Of a stretch of DNA of 64,000 nucleotides, positions 31,528 to 43,249 are shown one piece after another (the first letter of the stretch is position 1; each line of letters begins with the position of its first letter). A program made the position numbers and the translations under genes. Source of the stretch: Phytophthora colocasiae (Eukaryota; Oomycota; Peronosporomycetes; Peronosporales; Peronosporaceae). Under the pieces are notes generated by a model that ran no database searches, was not told where the DNA came from, and saw only the letters and a list, made by a program, of their open reading frames with translations. The stretch is taken from positions 186,001 through 250,000 of the forward strand of contig JAGKQI010000069.1 in the NCBI GenBank assembly GCA_018806915.1, in the 5' to 3' direction.

Positions 31528-34500
31528 ATGGAGCAGAGTAAAGTAAAACCTTTAGGTAGCGTCTCGCGTGAGGATGTCCGTCAAACACTACACACGCACT
31601 TTCATTCGTTAAAACCTGTTCCTCGGCCTTCAACCGGTGGCATTTTAACAGCCACCGCTAGTCGTAAAAGAGTTTTCTCCTTTATCCAAGTACAGAAACC
31701 GAAAAGTGAAGCAGAGAGCAAGAAACTTTTTGGTCATGGAGCAAATACCACCAAGTATTTTGTCCTGTGTGTGACGGTACAAGATGCAAATGTTGCGCAA
31801 TTGGAGCTGCATTATGTGCAACTGCTGAGCAACTTGTCGGTGGATGTGCGCAATTCGTGGAACTTGAACGGATTAGACACAATTGAGCACAATGGCATTG
31901 GCCCGGAGAAGCCAAAAGGAGCATTTGCTCTGTTTTTCAGAGGAGAATCTTCGTCGTGGCAATGGCTAGTGGAAACGCGAGAAAGTGGGACAGCTATGCA
32001 CGAGTTTCTTTGGAGTTTGAGTGCTCTTGCAGTGCAAAATCAAGTACGAAATGGTGTAATTAATGCTTGTAAATTTTTAATTGACTCTTTATTGTAGACG
32101 ACACTTCCAAGACTAGTAAGGATCAATGTGGAGGAACTGCAAGAGACGGCAAAGCGACTCAATCTGCAGAAAGTCTACGACGTTGATATTGATCTCGTCC
32201 AAGCTATGGTAAGATATTTAATTGTTTTTCTTTTCGATCAGGTGTATCTCTTTAACTGTTTGTGTGTGTGAAGGCGGATATGAAGAAGAATGATTTATTG
32301 GGGGGAGACCCCGTTGCTGGCGAGGACCCCAGTGGGAAGAAAAGTGTGGATAATGCCGGGATTGACGTCTCTGGGCTTCGACTCTCTTCACCCGAGAGTA
32401 ATGAAGCGCTTAGTCTACTGAACGATGTCAATTGGAGTGAAGTTCAACTCTCTGCGGTAGAAGAAGATCTACGCAAGAAGCTGCGGACGTTGGAAGATGA
32501 AAACATCGCGTTCTTGCTTTCACTGGATGGTGACGCGTCGGTTGCTCCGTCGACAAGCACTTCAAAACAGAGTTCGGTAGACCAGATCTTAGAAGCGATA
32601 GATGCTATGCAGCATCGTATCACACTGGTTCAAGACTGGACGAATGAATCGGACGAATCTCTGGGCCAAACTTCCAGTAGTATGCAGCACTTTGAGGCTC
32701 TCAACAACCAGTTGGAGATGCATTTCAAGAACAGCGTCTCGTTAGAGGAGGTATTGGCAAAGCAGATGGCTCAAGTGGAGATTTCGAAGGAAAACATGAA
32801 GATTTTCCAATCTCCAGTGGACGTTTTCCCTGGAGAAATTGGAGGAAGTACGACTGGAGTCACAAGTGATAGAGGAGACATGGGGAGGGATGTTGGAGTG
32901 ACCGAACGAATTCGAACCACTGTAGCAGCTATAGCTGCAATGGATCAAGCAATTAAATCTACGAAAGAATATCCAGCCAGTGAAATGGTAGCGTTCCGAA
33001 AACGCGGAGAAGAATTGTCCAAGGTGTCTGTGGGTTTTGGCGAAAAGCTTTCGATAGCTTTTGATGGTTTCCTGCAGAGAAAAGTAAAGCAGTGGACAAG
33101 TGGCAGCGATGTATCTCGACGAGAACGACGTGAAACCTCGGGCTTTTCAGGCAGCGATGAAATGAACTGGAGTTTTACCAGTGACCCCCTTCATAACGCT
33201 CTAATTGACTACCAGTCCCTCTTCGCACATGTGAACTCGCTGGATTCTCGAATTCTTGTGGCACTGAGGCAGTCGTACATCAAACATCTATCTGGTATCT
33301 ACAATGCCCACGTGCAGTCAATGTTCCGATACTTACGAGATAAACTCCCTCGGACGTATAAACACCACTTCCACAAGCCAACAGCTATTCAATCCAGAGG
33401 AATTCATCTCTCTTCGTCGCACTTCAGCGTTGGTGACACAATGTGCGCTTCTCCTCTGATGCAGCAAGCGCTCGACCACCTCATTCCTCTCGTGCAAAGG
33501 GAGCAGCGACTGGTGACTCGACTGTTTTTCGCGGATAAAGCGAACGGCAAGCACGAGCAAGAAGATCTCACCATGATGATGGAAGGAGTGTTCGACAAGT
33601 TGCTGAAGAGAATGAACGAATTCGGTGAAGCTGCTGGCAGTCGAAACATTTTGGACGCGCTGGCCCTTGTGGTTCTCGTGAATGGGTCGATGGAGGAATA
33701 CCGTCAACAGAGCGCGTTTCTTTACAATGTTATGGTTAGTTTCCAGCTGCAGATGAAGCGGATGCTGATCAAATTCACGGAAGAACAGGTTCGTGGCTTT
33801 ATACTGGTTTCTCTTTATGTTGGTCTCACGTTTCCTTTCAAATACACAGGAGGCTTGGATTAGCGCACAGAACGTCGACACGAAGATGGCTGGAGTGCTT
33901 GGACCGACGAAAAAGATTGTGGTAAGAAATGAATCAGAAGATGTAGATAGGAATGTGCTAAAATCTGTTTTTGGCAGAATATGATCGCTAGAATGGAGGA
34001 AAGCGGGGCTGGAAGAGGTAACGATAGCACAATGGTGTCCATCTACAACATGATTGTCCCTGCTACAATGCAATGGATCGATAAGATCGCAGAGTCCCGA
34101 CCGAAATACGCTGCATTGACTCGCCTTGGTACGTCTCGATAAGTGTCGTTGTTGTTGTAAAATATTCCTGATTGTTTGTTCCAGAAAACTATCTCTTTCT
34201 GAGTGATAATTTGAGGACAATCAACCCGTCAACGGACCTCCCACTAGCTCAATTCGCGGATGAAGCTCAAGAGAGATACAGTGAAAATCTTCAACGCTAT
34301 GTAGCTTCTGTCTGGGAGTACGCGTTCAAGCAACTTGTACCTTTGATCGCTTCGATTGAGACGCTAATGGTGACAGTCCCAGCCTCCGAGATTCAGTACC
34401 ACTCGCCGCGGCAGGAAGTTCGTCGAGTTCTTGATGCCACCTCAAGCACGGTAAGGATATAGACGCCTCGGTTTGTAAAGGAACCTGTCTAACCGGTTGT

Positions 34501-34723
34501 GTTTCTTTAGTTTGAGAAATCTGTTCGTGTCATGCACGACCGTATGAAGAAACACTTCCGAGAGAATTCAAAGATGCTCCCTGCAGTGTGGAAGCAATTG
34601 GTAGCGTATGGAAACAGTCGAATGGCTGTCTACGCTCTGGTGGCTGGTGATTGCTACCAACTGCGCTTTGAGCCTTCACCGGAACGCGGGCTTGAGCTGC
34701 TAACCAAATTCGCGTTTACCTAA
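31528..34723 (+). CDS. SEC3: Exocyst complex component Sec3 (EXOC1-like), 7 exons
   Basis: Predicted 947 residues. Exons 31528-32043, 32098-32208, 32274-33788, 33850-33921, 33978-34128, 34185-34450 and 34511-34723; all six introns (54-66 bp) are GT-AG and phase-consistent. Sec3 is the exocyst subunit that binds plasma-membrane phosphoinositide and Rho-type GTPases and marks sites of polarised secretion. Residues about 30-170 resemble the Sec3 PIP2-binding PH-like domain (KRVFSFIQV, KYFVLCVTV, FALFF, FLWSLSAL). The long third exon has coiled-coil heptads followed by the helical Sec3 C-terminal region. The ATG at 31528 is the first in frame; an upstream GTG is not a likely start. The 5' flank is ankyrin relic and array DNA. 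Confidence 0.82.
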
Positions 34724-34751
34724 CAAAGTTAGTAAATCGCTCCTTTCGTCT

Positions 34752-37319
34752 TTATTCTTGCTTTTGTTTCTTGATCGAGGCAGGATAGATCCAAACTACT
34801 AGCGACAACGTGTGGACAGAAACGTAAATGCAGCAAGTGTAAGCCAGCGCTAGCAAGTTGATGCGGTGGACGAAGCTGTCGACAGCATACGATAGTGCAG
34901 CTACCACGTCTGTAAAAACAAAGCAAAAGAGTGAGTCAGTGATGAGAAAAATGGTAAAGAACTCAAAGAGGATCATACCTAGTTGACTCCAGTTCAACAG
35001 GATGAGGAGAACCAATGGGGAGGATAGAAAAAGCCACAGTCCGTTCCAGATACTTCTTGCTTGTGTAGAAGACTTGAGAGGAGTCACACGAGCGAAGTGA
35101 GCCATTGGAATTGCACAGAAGAGAGCCATCGGGTAATTCAGTATTGCCAAGATGCAATGAGCGTACCTATTTCAACAAAAGACTGGTTAGTCAGGGGTAA
35201 AACGAGGTCGAACAGCTAGGTATCGATAACTTACACAATCACTGCCATCGTGATGAATTTAATGGCGCGCCAGCCAGCATCAAGCTCCGGAATGCCAACT
35301 GTTGAATCAGGAGTGATAGTTGCTTCATTCTGGAGTTTCTTTTGTTGTTCAGCTTCATACATCGAAAGCTTCCTCTGCCAGTCATACATCCCAACACAAC
35401 CAGAGAAACCCGCCACAGCACGTAGCATGGGCATTACCACCACCACCACAAAAGTTTGCGCCACTGAGATCACAATTGCCACTACAAACCATCGTGTGGT
35501 TGACAGCTCACTGGAGCTGAAGTTTTGCAGCGACGCAGTTGGAGTGGCAAAATACTTGCAAACCACCAACAGAAGTAGCACACAAAGTGTTTCGACCACA
35601 AGGAAGACAGTCAGCGCGAACGCAACGCGCATTCCTGAGGTCTGGTTCGCCAGATACAGCAGGTGGACGATGGCCGGCGAGATGGCCAGGAGCACGGCGT
35701 AAACGTACTCACCCACGGATACAAACGTCGACGTGTTGGGGAGAACGTAGAGGAAAAACGACTGGTGCAGCTTCTCTTCCAGATTGCTGAGTGCTCGAAC
35801 AACCATCTCAATCGATCGAAGCACATCGCGCGGAGCAAGTGGGCGTTCACTGGAAGCCGAATTCTTCGTCAACGACAGCGTAATACTGTCGATGTTGTAG
35901 CTGATGAAGTTGGCGTGGGGGCCGGAAGGGCCAGATGCTACCGTCGTCATGAAGTGCAACATCCCCTCGAGGTTTGCCAAGTAGTTCCGAGAGCTTTCCT
36001 TGTATTCTGGCGGCGTATACTTTTCACTCAGGCTCTTAATGTGCCCGATCGTAGCAGAGATCAATCCTTTGTGCTCTGTTGCGTTCTGGGCCTCAGCACG
36101 ATCCAAAATTGTAGAAATTTGGTGCTCTCGGAACGCACGCACTGCTGTGTTGACGAGATCCAAGTTCGGTAGCTGGCCATTCATACCAGCCGTGTAAATG
36201 CCGACAGTGTTTACTTGACGCGAGTCGAACAGTGTCTCCAAGTTGACAGCAGCTCGAATAACGCCAGCTCGCATAGGAAGAACACCGTGCAAACCGCTGT
36301 CAACTGGGTCCAAGTGATACGCCTGTAGCCAGGCTTCAGTACCGGAGGCATACCCATCGCTTCCATCTAAAACACCATCTACAATAGCATCAATATTAAA
36401 AGCTTAATCATCTTATACCTGAAAGCAAGTTAAAGAATTCAATCTTACCGTCTGCAGCAAGGAGAATCACGTCCTTCGCCAACCACTTGGCCCTAGACAA
36501 GTATTTCAGCAACGCCAAGCCATAAGACAAGCCGGAATTGACACCATTTTCCTCCCCGATGTTGCGGTAGTGCGTAATTAGCACAATGGCTTCCTGAACG
36601 TCAATAAAACAGTTAGTACACAACCAGAATCTACAACTTGTACCTCTTTTACCTCCCCATCCGCCAAAGGGGACGCCCTTAGAATACCATACACATTAGT
36701 TCGTGGTTCTAGAGTTGAATCTGTCTGGAAAACGTGCTGATAAGCTTCAACGCGATCCAAACCACGTAACTGCGTGTCAATCCAGTCCACAACACTAGAA
36801 CACTTGTCTCCACAGCCCGTAGAAGGCAGTTCCGGTAGCTCCAATAGATCATGATGGAAATTCCGAGCCCAATTGGCTTCCTGGTGACTAGCTCGAGCCT
36901 CCATGAGGTCGATCAGCAGTGCATTTTCGGACATGTACGTCCCACGGCACTTTAACTCACCTAACAACATGTAATTGAGTTAGAAATGAGCAATTATACA
37001 AGAAATACGAAGGTATTGAGAGTTCTACCGGTGGTAACAGTGATAGCAGGGTGTAGTAACAGCCATATAATGCCTAGGACGTACGTCCCCCAGCTACAAT
37101 CCACAGAAAAAGAGACAAATAGAGATAAAAGAGCAGTTAGTTAAGTATTGATATTTCGGTTAATACTAGGAGAAGAGATACAATAGCTATATGAGCGTGA
37201 AGAGGAAGGAAATGCGTATCTGTGTACCATAACGAGAGACAGTGAGATGCTACGTAGCTTCTCACACGCAGCAACAAACGCCGAGCTTTTGTCGGCGACT
37301 TGGGCTTGACTTCGCTCAT
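34752..37319 (-). CDS. GAA1: GPI transamidase subunit GAA1/GPAA1, 7 exons
   Basis: Predicted 702 residues. Exons (complement) 37319-37228, 37093-37029, 36960-36644, 36593-36449, 36378-35235, 35166-34979 and 34909-34752, all with GT-AG introns and consistent phases; the first donor is the least certain. GAA1 is an ER membrane subunit of the complex that attaches GPI anchors to proteins. Seen: an N-terminal membrane segment (YVLGIIWLLL); the luminal M28-peptidase-like domain with NVYGILRAS, WLAKDVILLAADG and DGSDGYASGTEAWLQAYH; then at least five hydrophobic C-terminal segments. No K-x-K-x-x retention motif is obvious, though the tail ends KKQKQE. Tail to tail with SEC3, only 28 bp between stop codons. 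Confidence 0.88.
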
Positions 37320-37401
37320 TTTTGTTGATGGATCGTAGATAACGGTTAAATGTTAGTAAACATTTTCATAACAATTTTTCTAACACAATATTATTGGTTA
37401 A
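37320..37401. promoter_or_regulatory. 82 bp bidirectional promoter between GAA1 and the next gene
   Basis: The start codons of two divergent genes are only 82 bp apart, so both 5' untranslated regions and promoters must share this AT-rich stretch. ATTGG (an inverted CCAAT box) occurs about 10 bp before the plus-strand ATG. Co-regulation is an inference. Confidence 0.5.
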
Positions 37402-38352
37402 ATGGAGCTACCAGTAAGTGAATATGAAGCCAAGCGCCAGCGTCGCATTGAGGCCAACCAGCACAAGTTAAAGGCGTTAAACATCTCCAAACCGCAGCAG
37501 CAACCCCGTATTACCCGGAAGAAGCGAGAAATTGAGCCATTGCAGCCCACAAGGAGGTCAATTCGTCAACGTCGATTGAAGGAAAATTTTCAGGAAGATA
37601 TTGAGACTGAAGAGTTATTAGAGATCCAGCCATTGCCAAGACCCAAGAGAGTCAAAACGGAGCCTCCAGAGCTTTTAGATGTGCCAATTACGGAGCTTTC
37701 GGTGTCTTATAAGGGCAAAAAACAACATCTTTCGAGTTCCAAGATTGAAATTCAATTTCAGGAATTTCATGAACGATATTTGGGAACGCAATTATTGCCA
37801 GTGGGGAAGAACACAGTGATGCAGGGTTTGTGTCCTGCTGGATATATGGCTAAATTCTCCAAGATGAGTGGTGCCCAGCCCTGGAAAAATGCTGTGGCGT
37901 TGTTTGTGAACGTTGAGAGTGACTCTCCCTATGACAATGTGTTCCATCAAGAGACGGAAGAGGGAGAAACTACTGTGCATTTCCAGTGGTTTGGACAAAA
38001 TCGATGGCATGATGAGTCACCGCTAGTTGTGCGGTTGAGAGGGATGGAGAGGGGTCTCGAAAGCTTAAGGTTTCATGAATCGTACTACGACAAAAAGGAG
38101 GGGGAGGAACCGTTGTTACTGTTTATCCGACACACACAGGTACAGTGAACTCTAGAGGTTGGTACTGGTGTGTAGATCACTCATTTGTTCGTATTGCAGG
38201 GTCCTTACATCTATTGCGGCCGGTTGGGATACCTGGGCTACAAGCCGGAGTCTAAACCATTGGAATTTCGTTGGCAGTTACTGGACGTGGACTCATTGCA
38301 GTGGGAAAAGATTCGTGGGCTATTGGACGTAAGTGGCCCAACTCAAGATTGA
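37402..38352 (+). CDS. Basic protein of unknown function, 2 exons
   Basis: 296 residues from exons 37402-38139 and 38200-38352 (60 bp GT-AG intron, phase 0). I do not recognise the family. Residues 1-100 are strongly basic with KRQRRIEANQHKLKAL, RKKREIEP and RRSIRQRRLKE clusters typical of nuclear localisation. Residues about 105-296 form a compact-looking domain with FHERYLGTQLLP, AKFSKMSG, HFQWFGQNRWH and, across the splice junction, LLLFIRHTQ then GPYIYCGRLGYLGY and FRWQLLD. The last block resembles a short beta domain found near restriction-like or helicase-associated proteins, but I would not assign it. The 3' end lies 110 bp before an ankyrin gene on the same strand. Confidence 0.75.
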
Positions 38353-38462
38353 CGTTTGTTGTCTCGTAGGTCACGTAACATCTAAGTCCATCACCACCGA
38401 TCCCTTCTCAACTGCAGTTCATTATCGATTTCACGCTTTACCCGGAACATCCAGACATCCAA

Positions 38463-40085
38463 ATGGCAGATTCTCCATTGCTCACTTCAGTCTTTTTAGT
38501 GCTTCCCACCAAACTCCAAGGCGCTCCCCACATTGCTCAATTCATCAATCAATTCCTCCTCCCTCACACTATTGACGGCGCTGTGTATCTCGACCTCCAA
38601 CGCATCATTCAAGTCTACCAGAATTCTCGGCCGTACACTGTAAAGTCAATGGATGGTGCTGCTGGTTTAGGAAAATTCGAGCTTGTCCAATGGCTGCATA
38701 CCCACAGAACCGAAGGCTGTTCTCATGCTGCATTCGCGAATGCAACAGCCAACCGCCATCTACACGTCCTTGAGTGGCTCTATGAAGTCTATCCAGAAGT
38801 GGCCAACCCGGTGCAAGAAATCGTGGAAGCAGCCGAGTGTGGGAACGTTGAGATTGTGGAATTCCTGAGGCACAAAGTGCAGGATTATCAAACGGAACAG
38901 GCATTTATTGTTGCAGCCGCTCGTGGTCATTGTGAAGTGGTGCAGCTACTGATTAATGGAATTAGTCAACACCAAATCATCGAGTCCTTGATGACAGCTG
39001 CATCTGACGGATGCCAAGACATGGTCAAACTACTGTTGAAAAAGGGGGAGCCGAACAAGCTGGAGGTTGCTCAAGCGTTGAAGGGAGCTGCTGACGCCAA
39101 TCAATGTGAAGTGCTGAAGCTGCTCCTGGAAGCCTATGCAGTCAGTAAGAGTTTTTTCTCGCAAGATCCGATGAAGTACGTAAGGGTGGAACGTGTTGTA
39201 GATGAAGCTTTCGTTTCTGCTGTGGAGAGTGGACGCATCGATGTCGTCAAACTGCTCATCGGTGTTTATTCAAGACATATTTGTGGAGCACTGCGTGAAT
39301 CAGTACGCAGTCATCAGCTAGAGGTTTCAGAATTCCTCATGGATTACTGTGAAGCGCATCACTTGAAGGGGAGATGCTGTAAAAAGGGGGCAGAGTACTT
39401 ATACCTTGAAGCAGTCGATAATCGGGACATCAAGATGGCCAAGCTACTTGCAGCGAAATGGGAAGCGGATACTTATCTTGCAGTGGCAACTGCGGTTAGA
39501 GATGACGACATCGAGATGCTAAGGGTGTTGATACCAGTGAGTAAATCTGATGCGATCAATTACCTGTTCATGACCGCAGCAATCGAGAAACACGAGAAAG
39601 TGTTAGAATTTTTCTTGGAGGAATTCTGTGCGAACACAATCGAGCAGGCGTTGATTCAAGCTCTATTACGCACGAAGAGGGAGCTCGAGTGGTCGCAACG
39701 GACAGGGGAGTTGATCCGTACGTCGACTTTGAAGCGGATTGAATGGGAACAGTCTGCATCGTTCGAGCTTGTACTATCGAAGTGCGATGCTGGTCGTATT
39801 TTTGATCAAGCTGCTAGTCAAGGGCTGGATAAACTCGTGCTGTTGCTGCTTGGTAAGATGAGTCGAAAAAGAATCCGCTGTGCGATGGTTGCTGCTGCAA
39901 TGAATGGAGAAACGGAGGTAGTGAAGATGTTGAAGGAGAAAAGCGATTCGACTGGAATCAAATGTGCGTTTGAAATGGCAGTAGTTCGGGGCCATGTGGA
40001 CATCGTCGAACTTCTCCACAGTCAATGCGATTCAGACAGTATTGAGTTTGCTATGACGGCAGGCAATACGTTTGGTGAATCTTGA
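38463..40085 (+). CDS. Ankyrin-repeat protein, intact
   Basis: 540 residues, single exon. An N-terminal cap of about 60 residues (MADSPLLTSVFLVL, QFINQFLL, AVYLDLQRI) is shared with every ankyrin relic in the window. The rest is a chain of about 12 divergent 30-33 residue ankyrin units, each with A-A-x-x-G-x-x-E/D-V-V-x-L-L-type words (for example HCEVVQLLI, CQDMVKLLLKK, GHVDIVELLH). No signal peptide is evident. Such long ankyrin families are expanded in oomycetes; their partners are generally unknown. This copy is the reference for recognising the fragments at 8916, 16394, 23876, 31339, 40155, 43563 and 57370. The C terminus may be slightly truncated, since the next ankyrin-like DNA follows at once. 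Confidence 0.85.
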   Translation: MADSPLLTSVFLVLPTKLQGAPHIAQFINQFLLPHTIDGAVYLDLQRIIQVYQNSRPYTVKSMDGAAGLGKFELVQWLHTHRTEGCSHAAFANATANRHLHVLEWLYEVYPEVANPVQEIVEAAECGNVEIVEFLRHKVQDYQTEQAFIVAAARGHCEVVQLLINGISQHQIIESLMTAASDGCQDMVKLLLKKGEPNKLEVAQALKGAADANQCEVLKLLLEAYAVSKSFFSQDPMKYVRVERVVDEAFVSAVESGRIDVVKLLIGVYSRHICGALRESVRSHQLEVSEFLMDYCEAHHLKGRCCKKGAEYLYLEAVDNRDIKMAKLLAAKWEADTYLAVATAVRDDDIEMLRVLIPVSKSDAINYLFMTAAIEKHEKVLEFFLEEFCANTIEQALIQALLRTKRELEWSQRTGELIRTSTLKRIEWEQSASFELVLSKCDAGRIFDQAASQGLDKLVLLLLGKMSRKRIRCAMVAAAMNGETEVVKMLKEKSDSTGIKCAFEMAVVRGHVDIVELLHSQCDSDSIEFAMTAGNTFGES

Positions 40086-40599
40086 CTAATATGAATCACT
40101 ACTTCGGAATTTATTTCCAGCAGACTGGAGTTTCATCTTCCATTCGCTCTGAGATGCCTGCACCACCACTTTTCATCGTCTCCTCTGCTCTCTTCGGTCG
40201 GTTTGAGGCTCTACCTCACGTCATTGACCTTGTGAGCTCAGTTCTTGCTGGAAAGAGGATATAACGATAGATACTGCCACATCAAACCAGCTTGGGCAAA
40301 TGCCATCATTGCGAAGTCACGGAAGTACTGATCAACTGGAGTGACGAGTACATTATCGCTGATTCGTTAGCGTTCGCAGCGGAGGACAAACATATAGACA
40401 TGGTCAGATTGTTGCTAGCGAAGGGGAAGCTGAACACGTTTGGGATTGCAAGTGGCTGAGGGTCAGCAGTTTGAAGTGCTGAAGCTGCTGCTGGATAAAA
40501 TCACCAGCGACGAATCGGAGAAGGCGAAGCAGTACGGCCTGATTAATGTCGTCAAGTTCAGGATCTATTGACGAAGCACTGACTGCAGCGAAGGATTAT

Positions 40600-42814
40600 A
40601 AATGGATCATATTCCGATCAAAACAAAAAAGGTCAATGACCAATCCGTTGACCACTTCAAAAAACGTTGACCAAAGTTGATCGCCTAAGAATACGAACTT
40701 CATGAACATCATGTAACACCAGGCCACCAGGTAAGCCGTGACGGTATGTGCTCACGAATATCCACATTGTAGTTTATTGACGCTATTCCAAGACTATAGA
40801 TTCAGGGAGATTCACTGGCTCAATGTTTCGGCGGCGTGGACGCTGCTTGGCACGACACTTCGCCATGTCATCGATTCGATCGACGTGACGTTGGGAAAGG
40901 ACTTGAATCATGGCGACGAAAGCGGGTAGTGATGGGTGGGGAGACGGCAACGCAGCGTTAATCTCACGATTGAACCGCTCTAGAGGATTATTGGTTCGAC
41001 TAACCATGGCTTCATCGACGTCATGAACGTTCCAAACGCTCGGCTTGTAGGTTTTTAGCCAGGTTTTACGAAAATATGACCAGAATAACCCCCACAGGGA
41101 CTCAGTGAAAGATACGTTCTTTTCCAAGCAGATACTGCGAACTTTGTCTTGTACATACCGGATGCCAGGACCTTCAATCTTATCGTGAGGAATGACGGTA
41201 AGCATGTCCAAAAACCCCTTCCTCATTGCAATAGCGGCTTCTCTCTCAGGTATTTGGAGCGCTTTCAACTTCCTTCGACATGCCTGTTTAAAGTGGAAGT
41301 AGCATCCCACAATATCCGCGTCTGGAAACTGCACTTGAGCGGCAGCTTGCAAGCCTTCCTCGAAGTCACAAACTACCGCACTTGGCTCAATTTTGTCATC
41401 TGCAGCCACATTCACTGCCTCCATCAAATGCCAATACGTATCTTGTGTTTTGGCGGTACACAGCGTGTAAAACACAGGTACAAATAGATCGGTCGCGTTA
41501 TCAAATACCATCATAACTACACATTGGTAGAATGGCTGAGATACGCAACGAAAAGTCCCATCCAGAAACAGCGTAGTCCTCTTATACTTTAGCAGCTTGA
41601 GAAGCTCTGGATGAGCCCACCCAACCAAGCGTTCCAGCGTAGATCCATTCATGTAGGATCTGTAGAATTGGAAAAATGGCTGCCTGCTACCTGGTACCAG
41701 TGATAGCGGAGGGACTTCCACTACACCATGCAGGTCTGCACCGAAATGGCTTCGCCGAGTCCGATGTACACGCTGGATTACTTGTTCGCGTGTAAGTCCA
41801 TACTGAACTAAAGACAGCGATTCAGGGTAGAAGTCATCGCGTATTAGCTTCCAAATACGTTCCGGAGTAAGATCCATTCGTGTCAGGGCCATAGTATCAG
41901 TAGCCTCTTCCATATCTTCACTCACATCCAGTCCCGGCGGCAATGTGGCACGATGGCCACGCTGACACGTGTGCTCATCGCGAAACTCGTACTCGTTCTT
42001 CTTGTGAATAAAGTGCAGTTTCGCTTTGCATTTTGCGCTTCTATACGCGCTACACCTGTACGACGTCCTAATGTCGGACTGGTTGTAGCGTGTAAATGCG
42101 TGTCCAGCGGCATGCAACACAGTATGCCTGTGCCTGGTAGGTGCCGCACTTACTTCAACAGGTGCTGCTGTCGTGGTCGGGTATAGCCTAGGATGAGTAG
42201 GTATTGTCAGCAGATCGCCATCGGTATTACTTGAGCGAGGAGGGCTGCTTAGACTTGCTTGACGTTCAATCCCCGAACTGCTACTTGGGCGTCGCCCACG
42301 CCTGGAATTCCGACTCCGGCTCCTGCCTCGACCACGTCCAGAGCTCCGGCTTCTGCTTCGTTCGGAACTCCGGCTCCTGCGTCGGCGTTGCTCACGCCTG
42401 GTATTCCGACTCCGGCTCCTGCTTCGTTCAAAACTGCGGCTCCTGCATCGGTGTCGCCCATGCCCAGAACTCCGGCTTCGGTTTCGGTTTCGATCATGTT
42501 GAGGGTTCGAGCTCCGACTCGAGAGGCTTCTGCGCTCTGAGCTCCTGCTTCGACCTGAACGCTTTCTAAGTGAGTACTGCTGGCTGGCGTGAGTGTCAGC
42601 GGATGACGGGGGAGATAGTTTCAGCGTCGATACTGAAGACGGGGAGCCTTCTTGCTGCATAGTGGGTCGGAGGGAGTGGGTAAGAAGGAGTGTGGGGCAC
42701 AGAGCCAAAGATGGAATGTCGGTCCAGGTCAACCAATAGATTTGACCAAATCCCTTGACCAGTGCAAAATTATGGGGTTGACCTTTTTTGTTTTGATCGG
42801 AATATGATCCATTT
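40600..42814 (-). mobile_element. MULE with perfect 37 bp terminal inverted repeats
   Basis: 40600-40636 and 42778-42814 are exact reverse complements (ends include GGATCATATTCCGATC). Inside both ends lie repeated TTGACC words: 40631 (reverse), 40648 and 40667 on the left; 42727 (reverse), 42742, 42755 and 42778 on the right. They are probably transposase binding sites. I found no convincing target-site duplication, so flank deletion may have occurred. Identical repeats mean recent insertion. It is unrelated in sequence to the array MULE. Confidence 0.9.
40783..42660 (-). CDS. MULE transposase with SR-rich N terminus
   Basis: About 625 residues from the first in-frame ATG at 42660; the open frame extends to 42732 but only with a TTG. 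Residues about 25-130 are an unusual Arg/Ser-dipeptide-rich region (RSRSS, RSRSRN, RRSRSSERSRSRS) like splicing-factor RS domains. Next comes a zinc-finger-like region (YNQSDIRTSYRCSAYRSAKCKAKL, HTCQRGH) of FLYWCH/WRKY-GCM1 type, then the MULE core with D in FLDGTFR, D in VVCDFEE, the CYFHFKQ block and E in NNPLERFNRE. The frame is uninterrupted and the element ends are perfect, so it could be autonomous. Confidence 0.85.
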   Translation of the reverse strand: MQQEGSPSSVSTLKLSPPSSADTHASQQYSLRKRSGRSRSSERRSLSSRSSNPQHDRNRNRSRSSGHGRHRCRSRSFERSRSRSRNTRREQRRRRSRSSERSRSRSSGRGRGRSRSRNSRRGRRPSSSSGIERQASLSSPPRSSNTDGDLLTIPTHPRLYPTTTAAPVEVSAAPTRHRHTVLHAAGHAFTRYNQSDIRTSYRCSAYRSAKCKAKLHFIHKKNEYEFRDEHTCQRGHRATLPPGLDVSEDMEEATDTMALTRMDLTPERIWKLIRDDFYPESLSLVQYGLTREQVIQRVHRTRRSHFGADLHGVVEVPPLSLVPGSRQPFFQFYRSYMNGSTLERLVGWAHPELLKLLKYKRTTLFLDGTFRCVSQPFYQCVVMMVFDNATDLFVPVFYTLCTAKTQDTYWHLMEAVNVAADDKIEPSAVVCDFEEGLQAAAQVQFPDADIVGCYFHFKQACRRKLKALQIPEREAAIAMRKGFLDMLTVIPHDKIEGPGIRYVQDKVRSICLEKNVSFTESLWGLFWSYFRKTWLKTYKPSVWNVHDVDEAMVSRTNNPLERFNREINAALPSPHPSLPAFVAMIQVLSQRHVDRIDDMAKCRAKQRPRRRNIEPVNLPESIVLE

Positions 42815-43249
42815 AAAAGTCTACCTGACTGCAGCAGTAGACAGTTATCACATGGATATTTTATCTTTCCTTCTGAAATATTGCAGAGAACACTACTTGA
42901 AGAATGAAAGTAATAATGAAAATGTCGCCAAGCAACCGTTGATAAGCTACTTGCAGCGAAGAGCGAATGGTTGAATACCGGGTATGCGTTGAGAATTACA
43001 GTTGAAAAGGACGACGTCGCCAGGTTAATGTTTTAGTCGTGGAGAGCAGCTACAGTTCGATTCAAGACGCCTTGGTGAGAGCGGTAGCCGCTAAAAGTGA
43101 GAAAGCATTAGCAATTCTTCTTGAACTCTCCAATGCGGATACAATCGAGCAGCATTGCCTTGAGTAGGAGTCGGGTGGAGTAAGATGGGCAATATCAAGA
43201 TACTATTGCCAAGTCAAGCTTATTGTAGTGTCTTGTTGCCCTCCGGTTA

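Larger units (their letters stand above)
40155..43170 (+). pseudogene. Ankyrin-repeat pseudogene split by a MULE
   Basis: A start-like segment (MPAPPLFIVSSALFG, then LPHVIDLVSSVL) at 40155 aligns with the cap of the intact ankyrin gene. Broken ankyrin words continue to 40599, where the 2.2 kb MULE begins, and resume at 42815 with YLTAAVDSYHMDILSFLLK and EHYLKN, which correspond to residues about 275-305 of the intact gene. Similarity continues, with stops and frameshifts, to about 43170. It is a dead copy of the family. Confidence 0.8.

Noticed and set aside
42249..42569. Repetitive Cys/Gly/Ser-rich and Ala/Pro-rich frames on both strands
   Set aside because: They are shadows of the RS-repeat coding region of the MULE transposase on the minus strand.
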